Assembly (NCBI GenBank): GCA_028278225.1
Contig: JANQEU010000071.1
Span: forward strand, 90,405 to 154,404
DNA from: Cyclobacteriaceae bacterium
GTDB lineage: Bacteria > Bacteroidota > Bacteroidia > Cytophagales > Cyclobacteriaceae
Length of the DNA: 64,000 bases
Reading direction: 5' to 3'
Shown here in pieces: positions 1-8,673 of the stretch. Each line of letters begins with the position of its first letter. The stretch's first letter is position 1. Below the pieces are notes generated by a model that was not told where the DNA came from, did not search any database, and saw only the letters and a list, made by a program, of their open reading frames with translations. A program made the translations under genes and the position numbers.

Positions 1-1
1 G

Positions 2-1093
2 GGAGCACTTCATACAAGGTTTCATCATGCACTTGGCGCCATGCATCTTATGCAAAAGGCACTGGACACACTTCAATCCAAAGATCATATGATATCCGAG
101 GCCGAATATGAATCCTCACTGATCGCCATTTTACTACATGATATAGGTCACGGCCCCTTTTCACATACTTTGGAATTCAGCCTTTTTCAGGACGTCAGAC
201 ACGAACAAATTACAATTTGGGCGCTACGCAGGATGAACAAATATTTTGGAGGCAGGTTGGATATGGCAATACAAATATTTGAGGGCAAATATCCACGTAA
301 ATTTCTAACTCAACTTGTATCCAGTCAGCTCGATGTAGATCGATTGGACTACCTGCAAAGGGATTGCTTTTTCACCGGAGTGCATGAGGGATCAATTGGA
401 GCCGAACGCATAATCAAAATGCTGAATATCGTAAATGAGGAACTTGTGGTCGAAGAAAAAGGGATTTATAGTATTGAAAGTTTTCTAAACTCACGAAGGC
501 TGATGTACTGGCAGGTCTATCTTCATAAAACTGCTATTTGTGCGGAAAGGATGCTGATAGAACTTATCAAAAGAGCCAAACTTCTCACCCAGAAAGGAGC
601 TGAAGTGAAAGCCACTCCTGCATTTTCTTTTTTTCTTGAACGCGACATCTCATTTGGGGATTTTGAAGAGGATCCTGATATCCTCGAAATATTCATGGCT
701 TTGGATGACAATGATATTTGGGGCTCATTGAAATTTTGGGTAAATCACGAGGATATGATACTCCAGGACCTGAGCAGACGTTTGCTTTATAGAGACTTGT
801 TAGGAATAAAGATCCTGAACGAGAGGGTTTCGAAAGAAGTAGTAAAAGATTTACGAAAATCAGTAGCTGTGAAATACAGCATAACGGGTAAGGAAGCGAA
901 GTATTTTGTGAATACCGGATTCGTTTCAAACTCCGCATATGTGGTAAAAGATCAATCTATCAATATTCTTTCTAAAAAAGGAGAAGTAATTGACGTAGCT
1001 CAGGCAGCTGATCTGCCCAACATAAAAGCCATCAGTAAAATCGTAAGAAAACAATACTTGTGCTGGCCCAAAGATGTACCTTTGGCCGTTTAG
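2..1093 (+). CDS. HD-domain phosphohydrolase (5' end outside window)
   Basis: The open frame runs to the left window edge and is already in the HD fold there: frame 2 reads TRFHHALGAMHLMQKAL, which carries the first conserved His, so the ATG at 41 is not the start. The second metal motif is LLHDIGHGPFSH, followed by QLDVDRLDYLQRD, the pattern of SAMHD1/YdhJ-like HD phosphohydrolases that act on nucleotides. No signal peptide or membrane segment is visible in the part present. It lies directly upstream of lpxD; the lpxD ATG begins 20 bases after the stop at 1091-1093, so the two are probably cotranscribed, an arrangement common in Bacteroidota. Family assignment is firm. The substrate is not known from sequence. 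Confidence 0.9.
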   Translation, partial: GALHTRFHHALGAMHLMQKALDTLQSKDHMISEAEYESSLIAILLHDIGHGPFSHTLEFSLFQDVRHEQITIWALRRMNKYFGGRLDMAIQIFEGKYPRKFLTQLVSSQLDVDRLDYLQRDCFFTGVHEGSIGAERIIKMLNIVNEELVVEEKGIYSIESFLNSRRLMYWQVYLHKTAICAERMLIELIKRAKLLTQKGAEVKATPAFSFFLERDISFGDFEEDPDILEIFMALDDNDIWGSLKFWVNHEDMILQDLSRRLLYRDLLGIKILNERVSKEVVKDLRKSVAVKYSITGKEAKYFVNTGFVSNSAYVVKDQSINILSKKGEVIDVAQAADLPNIKAISKIVRKQYLCWPKDVPLAV

Positions 1094-1113
1094 GTAACGC
1101 TGAAATTGCAAAA

Positions 1114-2160
1114 ATGGAATTGACCGTCGGCCAAATAGCAACGATTATCGGAGGGAAAATCGAGGGGGATGCCGGGACCATTATCAAATCCTTCGATCCA
1201 ATAGAGTCAGCAGCGGATGGAAGCATTTCGTTTTTATCAAATCCAAAGTATGAACGCTTTCTGTACAAAACAAAGGCCTCGGCCGTCATCATTGCAAAGG
1301 ATTTAAGGTTAAAACAGTCTGTTTCATCCAACTTAATTCGTGTAGATGATCCATATATGGCATTCACTATCCTGGTGGATGAACACCGGAAAGTTCAGGT
1401 AATGGAAAAAGAGGGAATAGAAAGTCCTGTTTTCTTTGATAAATCAAGCAATCATGGTTCCCGATTTTATCTTGGCGCATTCTCCTATATAGGGCGAAAT
1501 GTAAAAATTGGCAACAATGTTAAGGTTTTCCCAAATACAACAATCGGCGACAATACGAAAATAGGTCACAATTCCGTCATCTACAGTGGTGTAAACATCT
1601 ATCCGGATACTGTCATTGGTGACTATTGTACCATCCACTCCGGTGCTGTAATAGGAAGTGATGGTTTCGGTTATGCTCCTGTGGCAGACGGGACATATAA
1701 ATCCATACCTCAAACCGGAAACGTTATCATCAAAGATCACGTGGACATAGGGGCCAATACCGTCATCGATTGTGCAACAATCCGGGCCACCATAATCGAA
1801 AAGGGGGTGAAGCTTGACAACCTGATCCAGGTGGCACATAATGTCAGGATAGGTGAAAACACTGTTATCGCTGCCCAGGCAGGTATCTCAGGGTCTTCCA
1901 GTATCGGAAGCAATTGCGTTATTGGAGGGCAGGCTGGTGTAGTAGGCCATATCCACATTGCAGACAATACCAAAATTCAGGCTCAATCAGGTGTTGCTAA
2001 AAGCACCGGTGAAATGTCCAGATTATATGGATCTCCGGCACTGGATTACAATAATTACATAAGATCATATGTTGTTTTCAAGAAGCTTCCGGAGGTAATG
2101 AAGCAAATCGAAAGACTTGAAGAAAAAATTCTAAATTTGCCGACCATTAAACCGGATTGA
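1114..2160 (+). CDS. lpxD: UDP-3-O-acylglucosamine N-acyltransferase LpxD
   Basis: 348 residues, the third step of lipid A synthesis: transfer of a 3-hydroxyacyl chain from ACP to the 2-amino group of UDP-3-O-acylglucosamine. The N-terminal LpxD domain (ELTVGQIATIIGGKIEGD) is followed by a long run of hexapeptide repeats (IGNNVKV, IGDNTKIGHN, IGDYCTIHSG, IGENTVIAAQAGISGS) that form the left-handed beta helix, and by a C-terminal helical tail (VMKQIERLEEKI). The frame extends upstream to a GTG at 1060, but that would overlap the HD gene and adds no domain; ATG 1114 places LpxD's usual first residues at the N-terminus. The next gene starts one base after its stop. Cytoplasmic. Confidence 0.97.
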   Translation: MELTVGQIATIIGGKIEGDAGTIIKSFDPIESAADGSISFLSNPKYERFLYKTKASAVIIAKDLRLKQSVSSNLIRVDDPYMAFTILVDEHRKVQVMEKEGIESPVFFDKSSNHGSRFYLGAFSYIGRNVKIGNNVKVFPNTTIGDNTKIGHNSVIYSGVNIYPDTVIGDYCTIHSGAVIGSDGFGYAPVADGTYKSIPQTGNVIIKDHVDIGANTVIDCATIRATIIEKGVKLDNLIQVAHNVRIGENTVIAAQAGISGSSSIGSNCVIGGQAGVVGHIHIADNTKIQAQSGVAKSTGEMSRLYGSPALDYNNYIRSYVVFKKLPEVMKQIERLEEKILNLPTIKPD

Positions 2161-2161
2161 C

Positions 2162-3565
2162 TTGAAATTTTATCAGCAGACAATCTCAAAACCGGTGACT
2201 GTCACAGGTATCGGTTTGCATACCGGGGTGATCAGTCACATGACTTTTCATCCTACAAAACCTAACCATGGGATAAAATTTCAAAGGTCGGACCTGGACG
2301 GTAAGCCGATAATTGATGCGGATGTTGACAATGTGGTAGATCTGCAAAGAGGAACAAATCTTGAACAGAACGGAGCACGGATCAATACCGTTGAACATAC
2401 CCTGGCCGCATTGGTCGCCCTTGAGCTGGATAACGTCCTCATCGAAATTGATGGTCCGGAACCTCCTGTACTTGACGGGAGTGCCAAGCCGTTTATGGAT
2501 GCTATCCTTGAAGTGGGACTTGAGGAGCAGAATGCACAGCGAAATTTCTTTGAAGTACCACAAAGTGTCTTTTATGAGGACAAGAAACGAGATGTGGAAA
2601 TTGCGGCCCTGCCCTTAGATGACTACCGCGTGACGGTGATGGTTGATTACAATTCTCCCGTACTCGGAAGTCAGCATGCCTCCCTGAACAATTTGGGTGA
2701 TTTCTACAATGATATCAGTAACGCCAGAACCTTTTGTTTCCTGCACGAAGTGGAGGACCTTCACAAACAAAACCTGATTAAGGGTGGAGACATTTCCAAC
2801 GCTATTGTGGTTGTAGACCGGGTAATCGAAGATGGCGAGCTGGACTATCTGGCGGACCTGCTAAATAAACCCAAGGTCGAAGTGAAAAAAGAGGGGATCC
2901 TCAACAATGTCGAACTTCGGCATAAAAATGAACCTGCCAGACATAAGTTACTTGATGTCGTCGGAGACCTGGCATTGGTGGGAAAACCTCTGAAAGCTCA
3001 AATACTTGCTGCCAGGCCTGGTCACGCAGCTAATATCGCTTTCGCTAGGAAGCTTAAGAAGCTGATGCTGGATACAAATAAATCAAATATCCTGCATTAC
3101 GATCCTAAACTTCCCGCGGTCATGGACATTAATAAGGTTGCCAGCATGCTGCCACACCGGTATCCTTTCCTCCTGATCGATAAGATCTTTTATCTCGACG
3201 ATAAGCAGGTTGCAGGCGTCAAGAATGTAACTATTAATGAGCCCTTTTTCCAGGGCCATTTCCCCGGCAATCCCGTTATGCCGGGTGTACTTCAGGTAGA
3301 AGCTATGGCTCAAATCGGTGGAATACTGGCGCTTAGTACTGTGCCTGATCCTGATAACTACTGGACCTATTTTCTGGGAATTGATAACTTCAAATTCAAA
3401 AAAATGGTGATCCCCGGTGACACACTTGTAATGCAATTGGAGCTAATAGCTCCAATAAGACGGGGATTTACAAAAATGCGGGGAGTAGCGTATGTGGGCA
3501 ATGAATTGGTATGTGAAGGAGTTATGACTGCAGTAATCGTAAGGAAAGACAGCAACAATGAGTAA
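2162..3565 (+). CDS. lpxC-fabZ: Bifunctional UDP-3-O-acyl-GlcNAc deacetylase / 3-hydroxyacyl-ACP dehydratase
   Basis: 467 residues joining two lipid enzymes. Residues 1-305 are LpxC, the committed Zn-dependent deacetylase of lipid A synthesis: TGIGLHTG at 15-22, the Zn ligand H79 in VEHTLAAL, and H261 and D265 in HKLLDVVGD. Residues 322-467 are FabZ, the dehydratase of fatty acid elongation: HRYPFLLID at 332-340, [11 protein letters not shown] with catalytic H366, and E380 in VEAMAQ. The fusion is known and characteristic of Bacteroidota. The start is TTG at 2162, one base after the lpxD stop; no in-frame ATG precedes the conserved LpxC beginning, so TTG is very probable. The last 8 bases overlap lpxA, suggesting translational coupling. 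Confidence 0.97.
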   Translation: MKFYQQTISKPVTVTGIGLHTGVISHMTFHPTKPNHGIKFQRSDLDGKPIIDADVDNVVDLQRGTNLEQNGARINTVEHTLAALVALELDNVLIEIDGPEPPVLDGSAKPFMDAILEVGLEEQNAQRNFFEVPQSVFYEDKKRDVEIAALPLDDYRVTVMVDYNSPVLGSQHASLNNLGDFYNDISNARTFCFLHEVEDLHKQNLIKGGDISNAIVVVDRVIEDGELDYLADLLNKPKVEVKKEGILNNVELRHKNEPARHKLLDVVGDLALVGKPLKAQILAARPGHAANIAFARKLKKLMLDTNKSNILHYDPKLPAVMDINKVASMLPHRYPFLLIDKIFYLDDKQVAGVKNVTINEPFFQGHFPGNPVMPGVLQVEAMAQIGGILALSTVPDPDNYWTYFLGIDNFKFKKMVIPGDTLVMQLELIAPIRRGFTKMRGVAYVGNELVCEGVMTAVIVRKDSNNE

Positions 3566-4334
3566 CTCAACCGCTTTCATCCATTCGGAAGCCAGGATTG
3601 GTAAGAATGTCATAATTGAGCCTCTGGCCTACATTGATAAAGATGTCGAAATTGGTGATGGTACCTGGGTTGGGCCCAACGCCTGTATCTGGGAAGGAGC
3701 AAGGATCGGTGAGAATTGCAGGATATATTCCGGGGCCCAGGTTTCCAGTGTACCGCAAGATCTGAAATATGAAGGAGAAAAGACCAGGACTGAAGTGGGG
3801 GCGAACACAATCATCAGGGAATTTGTCACCATTTCCAGGGGAACAAATGCCAGTGGCACAACAAAGATCGGAAAGAACTGTCTGCTAATGGCCTACGTGC
3901 ATGTGGCGCATGACTGCAGGATAGATGACAACTGCATCCTATCAAATACCGTGCAGGTAGCCGGTCATGTTGAAATTGGAGAATATACTGTGATTGGCGG
4001 AACAGCAGCCGTAAGACAATTTGTGAGGATCGGCGCCCATACCATGATTGCCGGGGGTTCCCTGGTAAGAAAGGATGTACCGCCGTACGTTTCTGCTGCA
4101 CGGGAGCCTCTGGGATATAGCGGAGTAAATGCCATCGGATTGAGAAGAAGAGGATTCACGAATGACCAGCTCAATGAAATTCAGGAGATCTACAGGATCG
4201 TCTACTTAAGTGATATTAACACCACCAAAGCGCTTGACAGAATCAAAGAAGAATTTGAAAAGAGCCCCGAACGGGATGAAATAGTGGAATTCATAAGTCT
4301 GTCGGAGCGTGGAATAATGAAAGGTCTGGAGTAG
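3558..4334 (+). CDS. lpxA: UDP-N-acetylglucosamine O-acyltransferase LpxA
   Basis: 258 residues, the usual LpxA length. It performs the first step of lipid A synthesis, 3-O-acylation of UDP-GlcNAc by hydroxyacyl-ACP. Hexapeptide repeats fill residues 5-190 (IGKNVIIEPLAYID, IGDGTWVGPNACIWEGARIG); the catalytic His sits in AYVHVAHDCRIDDN near residue 118. The C-terminal helical domain contains GLRRRGFTNDQLNEIQEIYRIVY, a typical LpxA signature. It overlaps lpxC-fabZ by 8 bases and is followed after 5 bases by the ABC ATPase. With the two upstream genes it gives three lipid A steps in one operon; lpxB, lpxH, lpxK and kdtA are not in the window. Confidence 0.97.
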   Translation: MSNSTAFIHSEARIGKNVIIEPLAYIDKDVEIGDGTWVGPNACIWEGARIGENCRIYSGAQVSSVPQDLKYEGEKTRTEVGANTIIREFVTISRGTNASGTTKIGKNCLLMAYVHVAHDCRIDDNCILSNTVQVAGHVEIGEYTVIGGTAAVRQFVRIGAHTMIAGGSLVRKDVPPYVSAAREPLGYSGVNAIGLRRRGFTNDQLNEIQEIYRIVYLSDINTTKALDRIKEEFEKSPERDEIVEFISLSERGIMKGLE

Positions 4335-4339
4335 ACATC

Positions 4340-4954
4340 ATGCAAATCCATTTGCAAAAAATTGGAAAGCGCTTCAATAAACAATGGATTTTCAGAAATC
4401 TCGAATTCACAATTAATGACAAGGATTCCGTTGCTATCACCGGTACCAACGGGAGCGGAAAAAGTACCTTGCTCAAGATCATCGGAAGCTATATCGATCC
4501 AACGGTTGGAACAGTGGAGTATCGCCTGGATAATGTTGTACTTTCATTCGAAAAAGTTCCTGCCAAAATCGGTTTTTGTGCTCCTTACGTCAGACTGATC
4601 GAGGAGCTGACACTTTTGGAGCATCTCCGGTTTCATTTCAAGTTTAAAAGGAGCCTTTACTCCATTGATGATATCTGCGAAAGATCAGGTCTGCGTGATG
4701 CGGTCAATAAGCCGGTGCTGGAGTTTTCATCCGGCATGAAACAGCGACTAAAACTGGCGTTGACCCTTTTTAGTGAAAACGAGTTAATACTCCTGGATGA
4801 GCCCACCGCCAACATGGATGAGTCGGGAATTGCCTGGTATCTCGATGAAGTAAAAGACCTTCTGAAAAACAGGACCATAATTATTGCTTCGAATCAACGT
4901 TATGAATACGAGTTTGTCAAAAGTGAGATAAATGTCCTTGATTTTAAATCTTAG
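4340..4954 (+). CDS. ABC transporter ATP-binding protein
   Basis: 204 residues, a single nucleotide-binding domain. Walker A is GTNGSGKS at residues 35-42, the signature is FSSGMKQRLKLAL, and Walker B is LILLDEPTANMD. The small size and the SSGMKQR signature are closest to CcmA/heme-exporter-like ATPases. No permease gene is adjacent. It begins 5 bases after lpxA and ends the lipid A operon, a position seen in other Bacteroidota, so a role in moving an envelope component is a reasonable inference but the substrate cannot be read from sequence. The transport partner would have to be encoded elsewhere. Confidence 0.9.
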   Translation: MQIHLQKIGKRFNKQWIFRNLEFTINDKDSVAITGTNGSGKSTLLKIIGSYIDPTVGTVEYRLDNVVLSFEKVPAKIGFCAPYVRLIEELTLLEHLRFHFKFKRSLYSIDDICERSGLRDAVNKPVLEFSSGMKQRLKLALTLFSENELILLDEPTANMDESGIAWYLDEVKDLLKNRTIIIASNQRYEYEFVKSEINVLDFKS

Positions 4955-4993
4955 ACAAATCCATTTTTGTGGTGATAAATTCAAAAAAAAATT

Positions 4994-5001
4994 TATTTTT
5001 G
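4994..5001 (+). promoter_or_regulatory. Candidate -7 promoter element
   Basis: TATTTTTG matches the Bacteroidota -7 consensus TAnnTTTG and lies 41 bases before the lipoprotein ATG at 5043. A TTTG occurs upstream at 4966-4969 but the spacing (24) is longer than the usual 19-21, so only the -7 box is convincing. Confidence 0.4.
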
Positions 5002-5042
5002 ACTAACAACAACAAATCTTAATCTATAACAACTGCTTAATT

Positions 5043-5525
5043 ATGAAGTACATTCAAAAATTATTAACAATTGCAGCCGTTTTCTCACTGATCATATTTA
5101 TCAGTTGTGGTGGCGGCGGCAGTGATCCGGAACCTGATCCTCAGGGAAAGGAAAAAGGTGAGTTGCTGGTGGCATCTGCGTGGGTACCTACCAGTGTTAC
5201 CAATGAAAATACACCCAGAGATGAATGGGCTAATTTTTCATTGTCATTTACAATCAACACCACGACCTACGATGGCGGTAGTTTCTCAGTTTCCAACATG
5301 CCTTCGGAAACTGATGCGACAAAGGTCTGGCCTTCAAGTGGTGGACAATGGAATTTTAAGGCAAGTGGTGATCAGCTTGATCTCGGCACTATCGTAAGGA
5401 GTGACGGAATCGAAATGGCAGCCAACATCACCGAGTCCAGTTTAACCCTTTCTTTCACTGTGCCGGAAACAAGCGGACGAGTTGAAGGATTTGAAGGCGC
5501 CTGGGTTTTTACGTTCTCGCATTAA
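5043..5525 (+). CDS. Small secreted lipoprotein of unknown function
   Basis: 160 residues. It starts with a lipoprotein signal peptide, MKYIQKLLTIAAVFSLIIF then ISC followed by a Gly/Asp/Pro-rich stretch (GGGGSDPEPDP) at residues 22-34 typical of Bacteroidota lipoprotein export signals. The mature part is rich in Ser, Thr and short beta-like strands (WNFKASGDQLDLGTIVRSDGIEMAANITESSLTLSFTV) and resembles the lipocalin-like small lipoproteins of this phylum, but I cannot assign a family. It has its own promoter-like element and a strong terminator directly downstream, so it is probably a single-gene transcript. Confidence 0.8.
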   Translation: MKYIQKLLTIAAVFSLIIFISCGGGGSDPEPDPQGKEKGELLVASAWVPTSVTNENTPRDEWANFSLSFTINTTTYDGGSFSVSNMPSETDATKVWPSSGGQWNFKASGDQLDLGTIVRSDGIEMAANITESSLTLSFTVPETSGRVEGFEGAWVFTFSH

Positions 5526-5551
5526 AAGACACAAATACACACATTATATCG

Positions 5552-5585
5552 AAAATAGGATAGCTCAAAAAGCTATCCTATTTTT
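5552..5585 (+). terminator. Rho-independent terminator after the lipoprotein
   Basis: A perfect 14-base stem (AAAATAGGATAGCT, loop CAAAA, complement) runs directly into a T tract. The next start codon (5591) lies 6 bases beyond, so the following gene needs its own promoter inside or before this structure, or depends on readthrough. Confidence 0.9.
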
Positions 5586-5590
5586 GTATT

Positions 5591-6088
5591 ATGCGGGATA
5601 AGTCTTTCGATCAGGACAAAAACTATATCCTAAAGCAGGCACAGATTGATTCAAAAGACAGTCTGACAGAAAAAGCTGTCCCCATAGCGCTTGAAAACTA
5701 CCAGCTCATTCATAATCCCTTAAAACTCCAGGATGATTTTTTCCGGAGCCTCAATTCAACGGAAAACATCAACACTTCATTCCTTGAAAGAAGTTATTAC
5801 CTCCTCTCAGATATTTACAGGTTACTTTTTGCAGATAACCAATTGGAGTTCCTTTGGGATGGTTCATCTCATTATGACCAGTATTGTTCAGATTGGTCCC
5901 GACAGTATCTGAAATGGCAGGAGCTCCTGGGAAGATGCCATCCGAATTATTCAAAGATCATAGTCAAAGGATGCTTTTTGCACCAGAAACAATCCGATAA
6001 AATCCTTTTGATTGAACTTGATAGAATAATAATGAAGGACTTGAAAATTCAGAAAACCCGGAAAGGCCAGGTTTCTGTCGCTGCCTGA
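5591..6088 (+). CDS. Hypothetical protein, 165 residues
   Basis: I do not recognise this protein. It is hydrophilic, without signal peptide or membrane segment, mostly helical in character, with an aromatic-rich middle (LERSYYLLSDIYRLLFADNQLEFLWDGSSHYDQYCSDWSRQYLKWQELL) and a basic C-terminus (MKDLKIQKTRKGQVSVAA). The coding frame is intact and opens 6 bases after the terminator of the preceding gene. The following gene is on the other strand, so it stands alone. Probably a cytoplasmic lineage-specific protein; real coding status is likely because the frame is long and no competing frame exists. Confidence 0.65.
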   Translation: MRDKSFDQDKNYILKQAQIDSKDSLTEKAVPIALENYQLIHNPLKLQDDFFRSLNSTENINTSFLERSYYLLSDIYRLLFADNQLEFLWDGSSHYDQYCSDWSRQYLKWQELLGRCHPNYSKIIVKGCFLHQKQSDKILLIELDRIIMKDLKIQKTRKGQVSVAA

Positions 6089-6133
6089 TTTAGAGCCTTG
6101 TGTCCTTTTTATAAATTTTGTCTAATTCAAGAC

Positions 6134-6409
6134 CTAGTACCGCACCGAAAAATCGGTGAATTTCTCCACAGGCTCATCCACCCAATCCACGACAACGTTT
6201 TGTACTGATGCCAGAGGAGGTCCCTCCTTGCACCAATCCTCAAGAAGCCCAATCTTCTCCCGTTCACCCTGGGCAAGAACAAGCACATCACCGTTGGATT
6301 CGTTTTTCACCCAGCCGCGAAGTCCCAGCCCTCTCGCCTTGTCCCTTGTACTTGCCCTGTAAAATACACCCTGAACCCTTCCGACACACCTTAAATATGC
6401 CGTAGCCAT
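6134..6409 (-). CDS. acyP: Acylphosphatase
   Basis: 91 residues, full family length. It hydrolyses acyl phosphates such as acetyl phosphate in the cytoplasm. The signature GRVQGVFYRAST carries the catalytic Arg (R18) and GWVKNESNGDV the catalytic Asn (N36); the C-terminus ends in the usual Y-R-containing pattern (FSVRY). Its ATG shares a base with the deoC stop region (deoC ends at 6409), so deoC and this gene are translated as one unit on the minus strand. Confidence 0.96.
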   Translation of the reverse strand: MATAYLRCVGRVQGVFYRASTRDKARGLGLRGWVKNESNGDVLVLAQGEREKIGLLEDWCKEGPPLASVQNVVVDWVDEPVEKFTDFSVRY

Positions 6410-7050
6410 TATTGTACGAGGTTGATCCCTTTGGAAGTGCCCAAACGATCCGCCCCGGACTCTATCAACAACTTTGCCTGCTGGGGATCACTGATGCCTC
6501 CTGAGGCTTTTATCCCAACATTTGATGGTAAATGCGTTCTGATAAATTTCACGGTTTTAATATTCACCGGAGAGCGATGATAGCCGGTGCTGGTCTTGAA
6601 GAAGTCAGCTCCACTATCACTGACTATTTTTATAACTTCGAGAAGCTGATCCTCGTTCCAGAGATCCGTTTCAACGATTACCTTCATAATTGCACCTGCC
6701 TCATGAATGACTTTTGCACACTTGGCCAGTTCTATCTTGGCCCAGTTCATTCCATCATTCACCGCGGACAAATTCATGACAATGTCCAATTCGTTTGCTC
6801 CATTCTGCAGAGCGAGTTCAATTTCCCCGATTTTTGTTTCCGTCATTTGGAAACCTAAAGGAAATCCAATTACAGTTACCAGTTGCAGGTCCCTGTCCGC
6901 TATCTCCCGGGATGCCCGCTCTACCCAAAACGGCGGAACACAGGCCCCAAGAAAGTTGTATTCAATTGCTTCAGATATGAGGTTATCCACCTCCTTACCG
7001 GTGATAGTAGGTGAAAGGTTGGTAGACTCGATAAATCTGTTGATTTCCAA
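6409..7050 (-). CDS. deoC: Deoxyribose-phosphate aldolase
   Basis: 213 residues. It cleaves 2-deoxyribose-5-phosphate to glyceraldehyde-3-phosphate and acetaldehyde in deoxynucleoside catabolism. The catalytic set is present: D89 in ELDIVMNL, the Schiff-base Lys K152 in FFKTSTGY and K181 in GIKASGGI. Length matches the short bacterial DeoC type. It overlaps the acylphosphatase gene by one base and lies 5 bases downstream of the small secreted protein gene, so the three probably form an operon. No other deoxynucleoside catabolic gene is nearby. Confidence 0.96.
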   Translation of the reverse strand: MEINRFIESTNLSPTITGKEVDNLISEAIEYNFLGACVPPFWVERASREIADRDLQLVTVIGFPLGFQMTETKIGEIELALQNGANELDIVMNLSAVNDGMNWAKIELAKCAKVIHEAGAIMKVIVETDLWNEDQLLEVIKIVSDSGADFFKTSTGYHRSPVNIKTVKFIRTHLPSNVGIKASGGISDPQQAKLLIESGADRLGTSKGINLVQ

Positions 7051-7055
7051 TTATA

Positions 7056-7412
7056 TCAATGTTTCATTCCACATTCCTTACAAAATTTGCGCTTGCCAAG
7101 GGGGCGCTTCACCGGGGGTTTCTTATGCCCAAAATAAAGCGGGTCGTTAAACTCGGGTTTTTCTGCAAGTTTCTCATTCTTCCTTTTCTTCTTATAGACT
7201 TTCTTCATCTTTTTCCTGAAAGCCAATACCTCATCTTCGTTGCTTTTTTGAAACCATCCTTTCAGAATATTATCTTTTTTCTCAGCTTTCTTGTAGGACT
7301 GATACTGCGGAACAGGCGGAGGAGGTGGAGCTATATCACGTGTCGACTGACCTTTTGAGATATAGCTCAGGCCAAATATCAAAATAAAGGCTGTAAATAT
7401 TTTCTTATACAT
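7056..7412 (-). CDS. Small secreted basic protein, unknown
   Basis: 118 residues from the ATG at 7412, which gives a good signal peptide (MYKKIFTAFILIFGLSYISKGQ). A longer frame begins at 7451 but would bury that signal. After the signal come a poly-proline patch (APPPPPVP), a Lys-rich middle (RKKMKKVYKKKRKNEK) and a C-terminal FGHKKPPVKRPLGKRKFCKECGMKH with a CxxC pair. The protein is very basic and probably periplasmic or surface-exposed. I do not recognise a family. It is 5 bases upstream of deoC on the same strand. Confidence 0.7.
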   Translation of the reverse strand: MYKKIFTAFILIFGLSYISKGQSTRDIAPPPPPVPQYQSYKKAEKKDNILKGWFQKSNEDEVLAFRKKMKKVYKKKRKNEKLAEKPEFNDPLYFGHKKPPVKRPLGKRKFCKECGMKH

Positions 7413-7462
7413 AACACATGCTGACCTAATAGTCAACGATAGCCAAACCACTCCTAGTATAA

Positions 7463-8593
7463 CTAAAGGGTGCCGCGCAACTGCTGTTCCCTTTCTATCG
7501 ACTCAAATAAGGCTTTAAAATTACCTTTTCCAAAGGACTTGGCACCCTTGCGTTGAATAATTTCAAAAAATAATGTCGGCCTGGGCTCAATTGGTTTTGT
7601 AAAAATCTGGAGCAAGTATCCCTCATCATCACGATCCACCAGGATGCCCAGATCGCGAAGAGGTTCAAGATCCTCGTCAATTTCACCAACTCTGTCAAGC
7701 AATGTTTCATAGTATGTACCGGGAACTCTCAGGAACTCTATGCCTCTGTCGCGCAGTGCTGTTACCGTTTCTATGATATTATCGGTTGCCACGGCAATGT
7801 GTTGCACTCCGGAACCTTCATAGAAATCAATGTATTCTTCAATTTGTGATTTCTTTTTCCCTTCAGCGGGCTCATTGATGGGAAACTTTATCCTGCCATT
7901 ACCATTACTCATGACTTTGCTCATCAAAGCCGTGTAATCCGTAGATATATCTTTATCGTCGAAGGATATGAGTTGGGTAAATCCCATAACATTTGCATAG
8001 AAGTCGGCCCATTTGTTCATCTCCCCCCAGTCAACATTTCCAACCATATGATCTACATACCTCAGGCCGGTTTCCGACGGATTGTAATTTGTTTCCCACC
8101 TTTCATATCCCGGTAAAAAAACACCCTTGTAATCCTTTCTTTCAACAAAAATGTGGACAGTATCCCCGTAAGTATGAATTCCCGATTTGACCACTTTCCC
8201 ATGATCATCACTTTCTGTCGTTGGCTCCAGGTAGGGTTTTGCACCTCTCTTTACGGTTTCTTCAAAAGATTTGGTCGCATCATCGACCCACAAGGCAACA
8301 ACCTTCACACCATCTCCATGTCGATCTATATGGGCGCCCATTTCCGTGCCCCCCTTCAACGGAGTAGTAAGGACCAACCGGATTTTGTCCTGCACGACCA
8401 CATAGGATTCCCGGTCTTTCAGGCCGGTCTGCAATCCTGCAAATGCAACGGATTGGAATCCAAATGCAGTTTTATAAAAATGAGCGGCCTGTTTCGAATT
8501 CCCAACATACAATTCGATGTAATCCGTACCGTTTATTGGTAGAAAATCCTCCTTTTGGGTGGGAGTCGCCTGGTCTTGAAGTGATTCTTCCAT
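7463..8593 (-). CDS. hpd: 4-hydroxyphenylpyruvate dioxygenase
   Basis: 376 residues, two glyoxalase/vicinal-oxygen-chelate domains. It converts 4-hydroxyphenylpyruvate to homogentisate in tyrosine breakdown. The Fe(II) ligands are visible as H182 (VDHMVGNV), H265 (HIAVATDN) and E344 (FFEIIQRKG); the substrate-pocket stretch IKFPINEPA is present near 235-243, and the C-terminal helix segment GAKSFGKGNFKALFESIE fits the gating helix of the family. Homogentisate dioxygenase is not in the window, so the rest of the pathway lies elsewhere. The gene stands alone, with about 50 bases to the next minus-strand gene. Confidence 0.96.
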   Translation of the reverse strand: MEESLQDQATPTQKEDFLPINGTDYIELYVGNSKQAAHFYKTAFGFQSVAFAGLQTGLKDRESYVVVQDKIRLVLTTPLKGGTEMGAHIDRHGDGVKVVALWVDDATKSFEETVKRGAKPYLEPTTESDDHGKVVKSGIHTYGDTVHIFVERKDYKGVFLPGYERWETNYNPSETGLRYVDHMVGNVDWGEMNKWADFYANVMGFTQLISFDDKDISTDYTALMSKVMSNGNGRIKFPINEPAEGKKKSQIEEYIDFYEGSGVQHIAVATDNIIETVTALRDRGIEFLRVPGTYYETLLDRVGEIDEDLEPLRDLGILVDRDDEGYLLQIFTKPIEPRPTLFFEIIQRKGAKSFGKGNFKALFESIEREQQLRGTL

Positions 8594-8673
8594 GGGATAT
8601 GTCGTTTTTGAGGTAAAATTAATTTTTATAGAGCTGAATTTAAAAAGCTCATTCAGACTTCCGAAGATACTTC

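Noticed and set aside
1060..1113. GTG start extending lpxD upstream
   Set aside because: Overlaps the HD gene and adds residues not found in LpxD.
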